A DNA stretch of 64,000 bases from Maridesulfovibrio ferrireducens (GTDB taxonomy: Bacteria; Desulfobacterota; Desulfovibrionia; Desulfovibrionales; Desulfovibrionaceae), in NCBI RefSeq assembly GCF_900101105.1, contig NZ_FNGA01000002.1:248001-312000 (forward strand), in the 5' to 3' direction. The notes beneath the pieces were generated by a model, which ran no database searches, was not told the origin of the DNA, and saw only the letters and a list, made by a program, of their open reading frames with translations. A program made the position numbers and the translations under genes. Below, one piece after another: positions 1-8,449 of this stretch (position 1 is its first letter; each line of letters begins with the position of its first letter).

Positions 1-267
1 TTTAAGCAACTTCTCAACATCAAGCCGGTGTTTGTCATCATCAAGAATCCACATCTTAAGCAGCCCACCCAAACGAGCAAGGTCTGCATTTATTTTTAAC
101 AATTCCCGGCGTGCCTGCTGATCCTCACGGCTCTTAATTTCATGGCCTAGTGTCAGACGTTTTATAAGTTCAGAGGCAGAAAGACTGCATTGTTGGGCTT
201 TAGCCTTAATCTCGCAGTATTCTGCCTCTGAAACATATGATTTAAGAACTTTCTTTTTGGAAGGCAT
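1..267 (-). CDS. traJ: TraJ-like relaxosome accessory protein (partial, C-terminus off window)
   Basis: The 89 residues visible run to the left edge, so the end is missing. The N-terminus is basic (MPSKKK) and is followed by a ribbon-helix-helix-like stretch with VSEAEY and LSASELIKRLTLG. The segment INADLARLGGLLKMW is very like the conserved one in TraJ of IncP-type plasmids. TraJ binds the inverted repeat next to the nick site and recruits the TraI relaxase, and an IncP-like oriT lies at 1324-1375. The ATG at 267 overlaps the last 26 bases of the upstream Rha gene, so the two are probably co-transcribed. A relaxase gene would be expected next, beyond the window. The family call rests on sequence and context and is fairly secure. 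Confidence 0.8.
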   Translation of the reverse strand, partial: MPSKKKVLKSYVSEAEYCEIKAKAQQCSLSASELIKRLTLGHEIKSREDQQARRELLKINADLARLGGLLKMWILDDDKHRLDVEKLLK

Positions 268-1057
268 TGTACTTCCCGGATTCAGAATTTATTCCTTCCC
301 AAACCAAGCTCACAGCATGGGAAAGATAGGACTTTGGAATATCTTCCAGCGATTCAATGCACATTTTTTTGCATGTGTCAGCAAGTAGCTCTTCACGAGA
401 GTTTTGACCGCAATAAGCCCAGTAATCAAGCAGTCCATTAACGGGGGCCAGCTCATCCGCTGAGCAGACATTCACGCCCCGCATTTTGGGAGGAACCACA
501 CATATGCAGATATTGAGATAGGTCCATGCACTTTTCAAGGCCAACATATCCATGTCATAAATATCTGGGACTCTGATTGCCCCTTCGATCTGCCGTTTGC
601 CCTGCTCCCAGCTAAAACCTTCAAGATAACACCAGTAGCGGGCCATACCCTCAAAAGACTTTACGGCTTCCGGTGTCGCCTTTTTGTACTGAATCTTCCC
701 CTCTACCGGCGGAATCGTCAGCTTGGCCTCCATAGCATTGAAGGCTTCAAGAAATTTGATTTTCCACTCCATGGCCTTCTTGCCGGTAAATCCCATGGCG
801 AGCAGGGAAAAACCGTCACGTGTCATGTTGAAAGAAAGTTGCTCTTTGTTCTGCAAATTTACATACGAGGACTCCTGAAAATTAAGGAATCTAAAATCAT
901 CTGGAATTTCCAAATCACTTATATCTCTAAGTACATTCTTGTGCAGCTTTCCAAAAAGTTCAGCCACTACAATAGAGGAAACCATAGGCTGATTGTTTTC
1001 CATCACCAATTCGACAACCACTCTTACGTCTTTGTTTTCACTACTCTTTTTGTTCAT
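242..1057 (-). CDS. Rha-family phage regulatory protein
   Basis: The 271-residue product starts at the ATG at 1057, eight bases after a GGAG; a GTG one codon earlier is less likely. The N-terminal ~110 residues carry the Rha pattern: V(S)S..VAELFGKLHKNVLRDI, then SYVNLQNKEQLSFNMTRDGFSLLAMGFTGKKAMEWK in outline, then FNAME. The C-terminal ~150 residues (Trp- and Cys-rich) are not a domain I recognise. Rha proteins are known from temperate phages, where they affect lytic growth or act as antirepressor-like DNA binders. Here the gene lies between an IncP-like oriT and traJ, and overlaps traJ, which suggests a regulator of mobilisation. That role is inference. Three inverted repeats sit directly upstream. 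Confidence 0.75.
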   Translation of the reverse strand: MNKKSSENKDVRVVVELVMENNQPMVSSIVVAELFGKLHKNVLRDISDLEIPDDFRFLNFQESSYVNLQNKEQLSFNMTRDGFSLLAMGFTGKKAMEWKIKFLEAFNAMEAKLTIPPVEGKIQYKKATPEAVKSFEGMARYWCYLEGFSWEQGKRQIEGAIRVPDIYDMDMLALKSAWTYLNICICVVPPKMRGVNVCSADELAPVNGLLDYWAYCGQNSREELLADTCKKMCIESLEDIPKSYLSHAVSLVWEGINSESGKYNAFQKESS

Positions 1058-1083
1058 CACATATACTCCATATAGTTTGCAGT

Positions 1084-1115
1084 TTAACGTGGGCTCAAAA
1101 TTTAGACCACGTTAA
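1084..1115. repeat. Inverted repeat 1 of 3 upstream of the Rha gene
   Basis: Nine-base arms (TTAACGTGG at 1084-1092 and CCACGTTAA at 1107-1115) enclose GCTCAAAATTTAGA. The interior contains the same GCTCAAAATT core as the two perfect dyads that follow, in the same promoter-proximal region of the minus-strand Rha-traJ unit. An operator is likely; a terminator for leftward read-through towards the Rha gene is possible. Confidence 0.55.
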
Positions 1116-1140
1116 CCGACTAAAATTAAAGACAATTTAT

Positions 1141-1168
1141 GAGGACGGCTCAATTTTGAGCCGTCCTC
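1141..1168. repeat. Inverted repeat 2 of 3 (perfect 13-bp arms)
   Basis: The arm GAGGACGGCTCAA is followed by TT and its exact complement TTGAGCCGTCCTC. The loop is too short for an RNA hairpin to keep the full stem. No T-run follows on the plus strand, which makes an operator (dimeric protein site) as plausible as a terminator. It shares the inner GGCTCAATTTTGAGCC with repeat 3. Confidence 0.65.
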
Positions 1169-1172
1169 ATAT

Positions 1173-1200
1173 TCAACGGGCTCAATTTTGAGCCCGTTGA
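1173..1200. repeat. Inverted repeat 3 of 3 (perfect 13-bp arms)
   Basis: The arm TCAACGGGCTCAA, spacer TT and exact complement form a second perfect dyad 4 bp after repeat 2. The central 16 bp equal those of repeat 2 while the outer arms differ. This means the inner core is conserved and the outer arms co-vary, as would be kept by selection on the pairing as well as on the core sequence. Confidence 0.65.
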
Positions 1201-1298
1201 ACTCATCTAGAATATCCAGCTCATTTATAGACTAAAGAACATGAATTATCTTTAATTTCAGTGGCTTATTACGTTGAGCAGCAGGCGAATAAGACAAC

Positions 1299-1375
1299 CT
1301 CAGCCCATAGGCTGGGCAGGGCGTAAGGTCGTCCACTTTGAAAAAGTGGGCCTACCTTACCTGTCCTGCCTCCGG
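1299..1375 (+). other. oriT: Origin of transfer (oriT), IncP/MOBP type
   Basis: An imperfect inverted repeat (TAAGGTCGTCCACTTT at 1324-1339 against AAAGTGGGCCTACCTTA at 1343-1359) is followed at once by CCTGTCCTGCC. The RP4 oriT has the same layout: a TraJ-binding inverted repeat ending GGTGGGCCTACTTCACC, then the nick region TATCCTG/C. By analogy the nick falls between G1368 and C1369 on the plus strand. A second small stem (CAGCC-CATA-GGCTG, 1300-1313) lies upstream. The TraJ-like gene nearby supports the call. The similarity to RP4 is from memory of that sequence, not from an alignment run here. Confidence 0.8.
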
Positions 1376-1430
1376 ACTCCGCAAGAGTATAAGCGATTTA
1401 TAGAGATTTTTGCAATTTATTTAATTATTC

Positions 1431-1520
1431 TCGTAGTTTCTCGTAGTTTCTTGGAAAGTCGTGAAAAGTCTTGGAAAGTCTTGAAAAGTCTCGTTAGTTC
1501 GTGTTGAATTTTGGAAAACC
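1431..1520. repeat. Array of 10-bp phased direct repeats
   Basis: Reading in steps of ten from 1431 gives TCGTAGTTTC twice, then TTGGAAAGTC, GTGAAAAGTC, TTGGAAAGTC, TTGAAAAGTC, TCGTTAGTTC and two degenerate units. A period of one helical turn places each unit on the same DNA face. The array begins 62 bp after the predicted nick and precedes a ~235-bp AT-rich stretch. It could be a binding array for a TraK-like or partition protein, a replication iteron cluster, or bent DNA. No coding sequence is credible across it. Confidence 0.7.
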
Positions 1521-1755
1521 CTTAAAAAACCAAAAGAAATTAAGACCATCATAAATAAACATTACTTTTTTTATTGCAAAAAACTATAAATCAACGCTAC
1601 AGATTAAATCAGTAATAACAATACACCTTCTAAATCTAAAATTAATAGGTTTACGAGTATGTGCAGCTTTAATTTATAATTAAAAAGCATAATACTTTTT
1701 TGAAATGACATTAAAATTTAAATATAAAAATTAAAATAAAGGATGAAGCAATAAA
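1521..1755. other. AT-rich leader of the GHKL operon
   Basis: This non-coding stretch is extremely AT-rich and precedes the start of the 1718-residue protein. A purine-rich GGATG lies about 13 bases before the ATG, which is a weak, distant ribosome site. I see no clear promoter boxes or dyads. Confidence 0.4.
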
Positions 1756-4700
1756 ATGATTAAAGGGGTAAAATACAACATCACAAATGACCAGGCAGTT
1801 ATTACAATAACAAGAAATCTTATAAGCAAAGAACAGTCAGAACTAATTGCTATATTAAATTCAAAAAAGTTCTCAACAATAAAAATAAACTCAACTGTAC
1901 CGTCTGCAACTCTATCGGCAGCCGACATATTATATTCTTTACTAAGTACAAAAAAAATAGAAAAATATGAATTTACAATTTCTAATTCAAAAGAAGCTGT
2001 TCCTTTTCTGTACTACAGTGATTTTTATAAAAATCATCTCACTCAAAAACAATCAAATGGCAAAATATATATTAACAAAAAGATAGTTAATCACGAATAT
2101 ATATATTCAGTAATAGAAAAAACAGGTGTTTATTCATGCTATAAAAGAAATTCATTATATTTAGGTCATGAATATAGAGATAAGGATTGGGCGGAATACT
2201 TTGAAAATGCAATATCTATTATAGATAATAATACTCAAATAACAATTAACTTGGCTAAATGTACATGGACTGACCCTCACCCATTTCTTTCACTCATACT
2301 CAAAGTCAAAGAATGGACCCACAAAAACAAAGAAATCACTATAGTATTACCAGATTGTCACACGCAATTTGCTGCGTACATAACTCAAGAAGGATTTCTT
2401 CAACAATTAATATCACATCCTAGTGAAAGAAAAAATAAAACAAAAGACAAAAACAATTGCCCTATCGATATAAAATCATACACAAATAGCGCACGAAAAA
2501 ACAAAGATAAATTATCGTTTCACAATCAGACCTGCATTCCTGTTGAAATAATTCTACTTCCTTTTAACACACAAGAAATAACAGATAGACTGATAAGCGA
2601 AGCTAAAAACAGAGGATTAGAAAAATGTTTAGCCAGCAACTCTAAAACGCCCTACCTTGCTAACTCTCAATTCATTGTTCAAGAATTCAGACAAGCTTTA
2701 GCTGAGCTTTTAGACAACGTTAAAGACCATGCATACCCTCAAAAATATGGAACACCAAACTATGGAGCAGTATACGCTCGACTAAGATATGGGATAATTG
2801 AAAGTCCTAATCAAGACATTAACCGCCTTAAAAACCTATACAAAAAAGAACTACAAGCCAAGGTTGGATTTCAAAAAGGTGAAATAGAACAAACAGGTTT
2901 TTTAGAGGTTTTTGTTTCTGACACAGGTCGTGCTTTCTGTGAAAGTTTAAAAAAGAAAAACAACTCAGACTGTGGTCGTAAAAATATTTTTCTTCAATAT
3001 TTTAAAAAAATAACTAAAGATAAACAGAATAGTGCGCGAGCAGGTTCTCCATCAAAAAGAGGCCTAAGCTACATAGCAACTATGCTAGGATATAGATGCG
3101 GAGAAATACGAATTTTTAGTGATGGACTTTTCGCAGGGCTTAACTTTAACAACTTAACGTCTGAAACGGGAATATCCACTGCAAACTATTTTCCACCAAA
3201 AGGGGCACACATAACCCTTCGTATTAGTAAGTGGAAATCTCATGGAACACCAATTAATCTTAATAGTAAAACTTGGAAGATTGAAAAACTAGACAAAGAA
3301 AATATTGGCAATTCCTTAATAATGAAAGCGTATCACGCAAACAGTCTTAAAGAGATACAACTCCCTCCCGACACCCCCCCCTTGGAAGAAATAAACATTC
3401 TGTGCATTGATGATTTAGCTGAAGGAATCACAGAATCTAGCGATTTTGAACCTAACTATACAGTGTCATGCGATACCCCCCATAGAGTCATCATGTGGAG
3501 ACCCAAAAAAAATATCAGCAGGCGCGAACTTCTTTCACGTTCAGTTTATTTAACACAAAAATACAATTGCTCAAATTTACTTATCGCAGATCAAGATTTA
3601 TCACACAGCTTGATGACTTTAACCGTTTTTGAATCAATAAAAAAAGAATCTATAGGCAACATAAAAAATTTAGTCATTTTATCAAGCAACTATTGCCATA
3701 TAGAGCTGAACCTTTCAGATATTAAAAACAGCTGCACTCTTGAAATCAATAAAAAAAGAAATTGTTTATTAAAGAATTTACCAGAATTAACTATTGCCCA
3801 TATAGTAAACGCCTTAAAAAGATTTGACACTCACTTGTTGATGTTAGAAACAGCCACAAAAAACACATCAAAGGAGCATATTCAAAATTATTGGGTAGGT
3901 CCTGTTAAATGGTCTTCTGTAGACCAAAAAGACACTGAACTTAAGCGCTACATAGACTTCAACGCAACACTTAATAATAGAATCTGTCAATGGGTATACA
4001 GAAGAAGCTTGTCAAGATTTTTAGCATACTGTTCGACCAACTCTAGACCTCACCCAACAGATCATTATATTGACAAGCTAGTTCACAATTATAGTTTTTA
4101 CAACAATGACACTATCAACAATTCTAACCCTGAGAATAGCGATTTAAAGATAATTTTAAGCAGTATTGTAATTACAGGTGGGACAGTCAACAACAGGATT
4201 ATGTCTAATCAAAAAAACAAACGGAATATTCTTTCATGCGTTTTCTTTAAATCTGACAATCCGCGTGAAATATCACATCCAGATGAAGGACCATACTACT
4301 TGCTATGCTGGTCACAAGATAGAACTGATTATTTAATTAAAACCCGTGACGATGAACCTTATTATAGAGTTATTGACAGCCCTGCTATTAGCCCCATTGG
4401 AAACAAAGAATGGTGTCTTGCCCGCGCCATTTCACCTACTCAACAGAGTGAAACTACAAATAGTTGCTGTGAAAACCAACCCCATAAAAACAAATTCAAC
4501 TATGCTTATGGAAATTCACCAGAGACCCCACAAGGCGTAGGACCGCGCCAGGTTTACCGATATTGGCAAACTAATGGCTACCTTAAATTCGGACACTGGC
4601 AATCAGGAGGACACCACGATTGTATTGGTGTTAACGTCTTAGACGCAGTACAAATGGACTCGGTCCAACAAGTAGGTCACTCTTGGGAATATATCGAATC

Positions 4701-6912
4701 TCATCTTGATAGAGTTTTTAGTAACAAAGATTGTAAAAAATTTTCTAAATGTGACATGCTTGTGTGTCTTTCAGGTGAAATCAGCCAATTTGTACTAAAA
4801 CAAATACACAGGCGAAAACAATTTCGCGATTTTGAACTAACAAACAATTTATTAAACGAAACAAGAATTGCTACACTTTCTACAATTCAAGGGCATAGGT
4901 CTGCTACAAGACTAAGAATCAACCCGATGGACCTAAAAGAGTTCACGGATAAGGTTGACCTCATTTCAACGTCTAAAGGTGGAAAGCAAGTAAATATACT
5001 GCTATTCATGCCTGTTATAACCTCGATCAGATCTTATCTTGAGCTAACTGAAGCGATAAACTCTTCGTCTGAAAAATTAATTAAATCTATCTCTAGTTTT
5101 TCATTACTAGATCGATCCCGCATGCCAAATTCACAATCCCAAGAATCAAAAAGTGAACCAAGACACGTACAACACTCCCGCTTATGGCGACTTGATATTG
5201 ATTGTTTAGCCCCAGATTCAGGCAGTAGTGAATACTCTGAAGACTGCCCCTTATGCAATGCATATGAATATTTTACAACTTTATTATCTGTCGTAGACAA
5301 TATTAAGGTAAAAAAACAAATTAAGAAATGGATTAGTCATGTAGAACCTCGCAGAATAAATGGAATTAATGCATACCAAGATCATTATATTTCAAAAGAA
5401 CCACTAAGTTGGAATAAAGAGCTAAGACTTTTCTTAAAAAAGCCCAAAGATAATAATTTTAAAAAATATACTGAAAAAATCAAAATCATAACCCCTGTAG
5501 GGCTAGCAGCAATTCTTACCGAGCTAATTACAATATCGGGAGATTACACCCTTCCAGACAAAAGGATTGCTGAAATTCGTAAAGAAATGATAAATCATGA
5601 GACAAACTCTCCAGAATATGCAAACCTAGTAGACACCATTATTATCACACTTGTAACGATACTCATGTACTTACGGCTAGACATGAAAAACAACAGAAAA
5701 ATTCATTTGTTAAAAAATCTTTTGACGGCATTGCACCAAGCTTACAGACCGTCACGTGCAACAGCTTTTGCTGTAGCATTACTCTCAACCTTAGATTCAT
5801 ATATATCTACAGAACTAGTTTACTACCTTTCTGAAAGACCAAACAACTTTAGCAAGTCGACAGAACAAACTGACGATCATTCCGAAAATCGCAATTATAC
5901 TGGAACTCTAATATTAAAAGAGTCATCTAATGTTGACTTTCACCTTGGGGTTTCGATCATAATTAAAAGAAGTAATAAAGATAAAGTATTCTCGAAAGAC
6001 ATACCAGGAGTGATGCCACGCTTATATTCTCTTCTTAATTTAACCGCAAAGCACAGCAGTACATATATAGATAATTTACGGATATTATTTGAAGAGATTG
6101 GTTACCGAGTGGGCATAATGCACAAGTCTTACCTTCAAACATTATTAGAGAGTGAAATAACTAGCATTCCACCGCATGCTGCTATCATTTTGCAAAAAAT
6201 AATAGCGACAATGGAAAACATTAAAAAAATGCCAACAGATCTCCCACACACCTTTGATGCAGTGTTCTTTAAAAACATACTAGAATCAATTAGGAAATGT
6301 GTTGAGGACAATAATAGTGAGGAATGCTTTAACATTATTTACGAAAACAACGGGAACAGTTTATTTAAGAAACTTAAAGATTACTTTTGCTTCAACTATT
6401 TTGCGTTTGAAACTTTTATCTTATCAAGTACAAACAAATCTTTTTCTGAAAAATTAAACAACAATGAGATAAATTCAACACCAAAATCAACCAAAAACGA
6501 TAAATGTCCAGTTTCTAAACAGCCAACCATAGTTATTAAAAATAGAGATAGCGCCCAAGAAATTACTAAGGTCCAGGGATTAATGACAAAAAATACCGAA
6601 AGTCTTATAAACGAATTCATATGTAATGCTCGAAGACATTACAAAAACAACTCACTCACTGATGAGCACAAAATTAATATCTTTGTCCAACTTCTCGAAA
6701 TTCCAAAGTCCACAATGGGAAAGTTCGTAGCCATAGAGATCACAAACACTTATATACATAACGAAAAAGTAAAAAAAGAATATATAGCAACAGTTCATCA
6801 TTTGAAATTTGAAGAACAGGGAGGGAAAGTTATTATACCAGAGCAGCCCATAGCAGATTTATACACTGTAAAAATAATTCTTCCGACTCTAAACTCTATT
6901 CAACGAGGCTAA
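1756..6912 (+). CDS. Giant GHKL-ATPase protein with phosphoribosyltransferase-like segments; candidate defence protein
   Basis: The product has 1718 residues. Residues ~300-495 show a GHKL ATPase fold: an N-box with E317, N321 and H325 (ALAELLDNVKDHA), a G1 box at D389-T-G391, and a G2-like KRGLSYI at 434-440, then KGAHITLRI. There is no histidine-kinase dimerisation/His domain that I can see. Two later stretches resemble PRPP-binding loops of phosphoribosyltransferases: SSIVITGGTV near 803-811 and ILLFMPVITS near 1081-1090, with a HW..GGHHD segment between them. A CPLC pair lies near 1163. The C-terminal ~550 residues look helical and are unassigned. The next gene follows two bases later. 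Codon use is much more AT-rich than in the glycan locus. GHKL plus PRTase-like modules are known in bacterial conflict systems, but I do not recognise this architecture. Gene limits are firm; function is inference. Confidence 0.8.
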   Translation: MIKGVKYNITNDQAVITITRNLISKEQSELIAILNSKKFSTIKINSTVPSATLSAADILYSLLSTKKIEKYEFTISNSKEAVPFLYYSDFYKNHLTQKQSNGKIYINKKIVNHEYIYSVIEKTGVYSCYKRNSLYLGHEYRDKDWAEYFENAISIIDNNTQITINLAKCTWTDPHPFLSLILKVKEWTHKNKEITIVLPDCHTQFAAYITQEGFLQQLISHPSERKNKTKDKNNCPIDIKSYTNSARKNKDKLSFHNQTCIPVEIILLPFNTQEITDRLISEAKNRGLEKCLASNSKTPYLANSQFIVQEFRQALAELLDNVKDHAYPQKYGTPNYGAVYARLRYGIIESPNQDINRLKNLYKKELQAKVGFQKGEIEQTGFLEVFVSDTGRAFCESLKKKNNSDCGRKNIFLQYFKKITKDKQNSARAGSPSKRGLSYIATMLGYRCGEIRIFSDGLFAGLNFNNLTSETGISTANYFPPKGAHITLRISKWKSHGTPINLNSKTWKIEKLDKENIGNSLIMKAYHANSLKEIQLPPDTPPLEEINILCIDDLAEGITESSDFEPNYTVSCDTPHRVIMWRPKKNISRRELLSRSVYLTQKYNCSNLLIADQDLSHSLMTLTVFESIKKESIGNIKNLVILSSNYCHIELNLSDIKNSCTLEINKKRNCLLKNLPELTIAHIVNALKRFDTHLLMLETATKNTSKEHIQNYWVGPVKWSSVDQKDTELKRYIDFNATLNNRICQWVYRRSLSRFLAYCSTNSRPHPTDHYIDKLVHNYSFYNNDTINNSNPENSDLKIILSSIVITGGTVNNRIMSNQKNKRNILSCVFFKSDNPREISHPDEGPYYLLCWSQDRTDYLIKTRDDEPYYRVIDSPAISPIGNKEWCLARAISPTQQSETTNSCCENQPHKNKFNYAYGNSPETPQGVGPRQVYRYWQTNGYLKFGHWQSGGHHDCIGVNVLDAVQMDSVQQVGHSWEYIESHLDRVFSNKDCKKFSKCDMLVCLSGEISQFVLKQIHRRKQFRDFELTNNLLNETRIATLSTIQGHRSATRLRINPMDLKEFTDKVDLISTSKGGKQVNILLFMPVITSIRSYLELTEAINSSSEKLIKSISSFSLLDRSRMPNSQSQESKSEPRHVQHSRLWRLDIDCLAPDSGSSEYSEDCPLCNAYEYFTTLLSVVDNIKVKKQIKKWISHVEPRRINGINAYQDHYISKEPLSWNKELRLFLKKPKDNNFKKYTEKIKIITPVGLAAILTELITISGDYTLPDKRIAEIRKEMINHETNSPEYANLVDTIIITLVTILMYLRLDMKNNRKIHLLKNLLTALHQAYRPSRATAFAVALLSTLDSYISTELVYYLSERPNNFSKSTEQTDDHSENRNYTGTLILKESSNVDFHLGVSIIIKRSNKDKVFSKDIPGVMPRLYSLLNLTAKHSSTYIDNLRILFEEIGYRVGIMHKSYLQTLLESEITSIPPHAAIILQKIIATMENIKKMPTDLPHTFDAVFFKNILESIRKCVEDNNSEECFNIIYENNGNSLFKKLKDYFCFNYFAFETFILSSTNKSFSEKLNNNEINSTPKSTKNDKCPVSKQPTIVIKNRDSAQEITKVQGLMTKNTESLINEFICNARRHYKNNSLTDEHKINIFVQLLEIPKSTMGKFVAIEITNTYIHNEKVKKEYIATVHHLKFEEQGGKVIIPEQPIADLYTVKIILPTLNSIQRG

Positions 6913-6914
6913 CC

Positions 6915-8441
6915 ATGGGACGATATAAAATATTTATAATTGATGATTCGTACACAGAACGCGCGTCTTTATTTAAAAAAATAATTGATAACTCTTCGCT
7001 GCTATCAAATAATTATGACATTGAATATAATATTGTAGATGAAACATCTTCACCCGTGCAGCCCATTTTAGACCGCGCACAATCAGCGGACCTTATACTA
7101 TTAGACATGTTTCTCTCTGACAATAGTGATGAGCCCTTTCAAATAAAACAGAAAGATAAATATATTAATATCTTGGATAAACTTGGGCAAAAAGAGATAA
7201 TTGCTCCAATTTTTATTGTATCTGAAATGTGGGGTAAGGATCAATTACGTAACTATAAATCAAGTTTAATTAATAGACATGTACAAGGGTCTATCAATGT
7301 AAGAGAATCTGTAATATCAGATGCAAAATATTTGGACCAATGCTCTACAAATATAACGAATGCTATTATCCGAAGTAAAGGAGGTCATTACATTGATATT
7401 TCACAAAATGCCCCGCTTAAAATAATTCATTTAAGTGATTTACAATTTGGAGGAAAGTGGACCGGTGGAGACTCTTTAAAAACCAAAGTTCAAGAGGATG
7501 TACGACTAAATCTTTGCACTGAAATTGAACGACATATTCACAGAGGGGCTCCTCTTCCTAATGCTCTTATTATTTCAGGAGATATTGCCCAAACGGGATC
7601 TCTAGAAGAATATATAGCCGCAACAAACTTTATAAAAGAATTGCTAAAAGAAATAAACATCCCGCAAGACTCATGCTTTATTTGCCCAGGAAACCACGAT
7701 GTGCATATACCATCTACAGGAGAACCGTACTTAAAATTCACTCCTCCAAGCGATGATGATCAAAACACTAGATTAGAACTGCTTAAGGAAAAGGTAGATG
7801 GCAGTGCCCCAGAAATAAACCGTGGTTTATTGAACTTTCGTCAGTTTGCTTATTCATTAACACGAAAGAGAGAGTGGTCACTCGATTTTTCTAACTTAGA
7901 TCAAGAGGAAGGAAATACTTTCTTTCATAGTCCTTTATTTTCTTTTTATGGACTCAATATATTTGGACTAAACACTGCAAATGAGATTAGTTACCAAACT
8001 AGTGATTTCAAAAAAGGAGAGATACTTGGGTACCCCGCTAAACTCTTTAAAAAACAACTAAAAAGATACAAAGAATCATACCCAGAAAATCTTAACGTAA
8101 TAATTTCACACCACCCAATAATTAAGCACTCAACAAATAAAACAATTTGTGAACAATTACCTGAAGGAACAAAAAATATTTTCCTTTTTGGACATAGACA
8201 CGAAAACATACAGGGTATTAATATTCCAGATCAAGGAGCAGAAGGATTTATATATTCGTGTGCTCCAACTCTCACACTTGACCCCAAATATCGTGAAGCA
8301 CACGTCCCAGCAGGATTTAACTCTATCTTGATAGAAAGAGATAAAGGAATTCCTGTCAAAGTAACAATAACGCAACACATCTCTACAAGTCAGGATGGAT
8401 TCATAACAAAGGAAATGGAACCATATAACATAACAAATTAA
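6915..8441 (+). CDS. Receiver-metallophosphoesterase fusion protein
   Basis: The product has 508 residues. Residues 1-125 form a response-regulator receiver: hydrophobic strand plus acid pair (FIIDDS, D10/D11), phospho-acceptor D64 in LILLDMFL, and a conserved small hydroxyl S103 before K109. Residues ~168-480 form a calcineurin-type metallophosphoesterase with LSDLQF (D175, with Gln where His is usual), SGDIAQ (D223), PGNHDVH (N260, H261), ISHHP (H399, H400) and GHRHE (H427, H429). The metal ligands are otherwise complete. The product probably hydrolyses a phosphodiester or nucleotide under control of its receiver. It starts two bases after the GHKL ATPase gene, so the pair looks like a sensor-effector unit. 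No DNA-binding domain is present, so it is not a classic transcription regulator. The substrate is unknown. Confidence 0.85.
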   Translation: MGRYKIFIIDDSYTERASLFKKIIDNSSLLSNNYDIEYNIVDETSSPVQPILDRAQSADLILLDMFLSDNSDEPFQIKQKDKYINILDKLGQKEIIAPIFIVSEMWGKDQLRNYKSSLINRHVQGSINVRESVISDAKYLDQCSTNITNAIIRSKGGHYIDISQNAPLKIIHLSDLQFGGKWTGGDSLKTKVQEDVRLNLCTEIERHIHRGAPLPNALIISGDIAQTGSLEEYIAATNFIKELLKEINIPQDSCFICPGNHDVHIPSTGEPYLKFTPPSDDDQNTRLELLKEKVDGSAPEINRGLLNFRQFAYSLTRKREWSLDFSNLDQEEGNTFFHSPLFSFYGLNIFGLNTANEISYQTSDFKKGEILGYPAKLFKKQLKRYKESYPENLNVIISHHPIIKHSTNKTICEQLPEGTKNIFLFGHRHENIQGINIPDQGAEGFIYSCAPTLTLDPKYREAHVPAGFNSILIERDKGIPVKVTITQHISTSQDGFITKEMEPYNITN

Positions 8442-8449
8442 ATTATAAA

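Noticed and set aside
1274-1507. 77-codon frame across the oriT
   Set aside because: It overlaps the oriT inverted repeat, the nick region and the 10-bp repeat array; its sequence is dictated by those features.
1431-1520. CRISPR array
   Set aside because: The repeats are only ten bases, are directly tandem and have no spacers.
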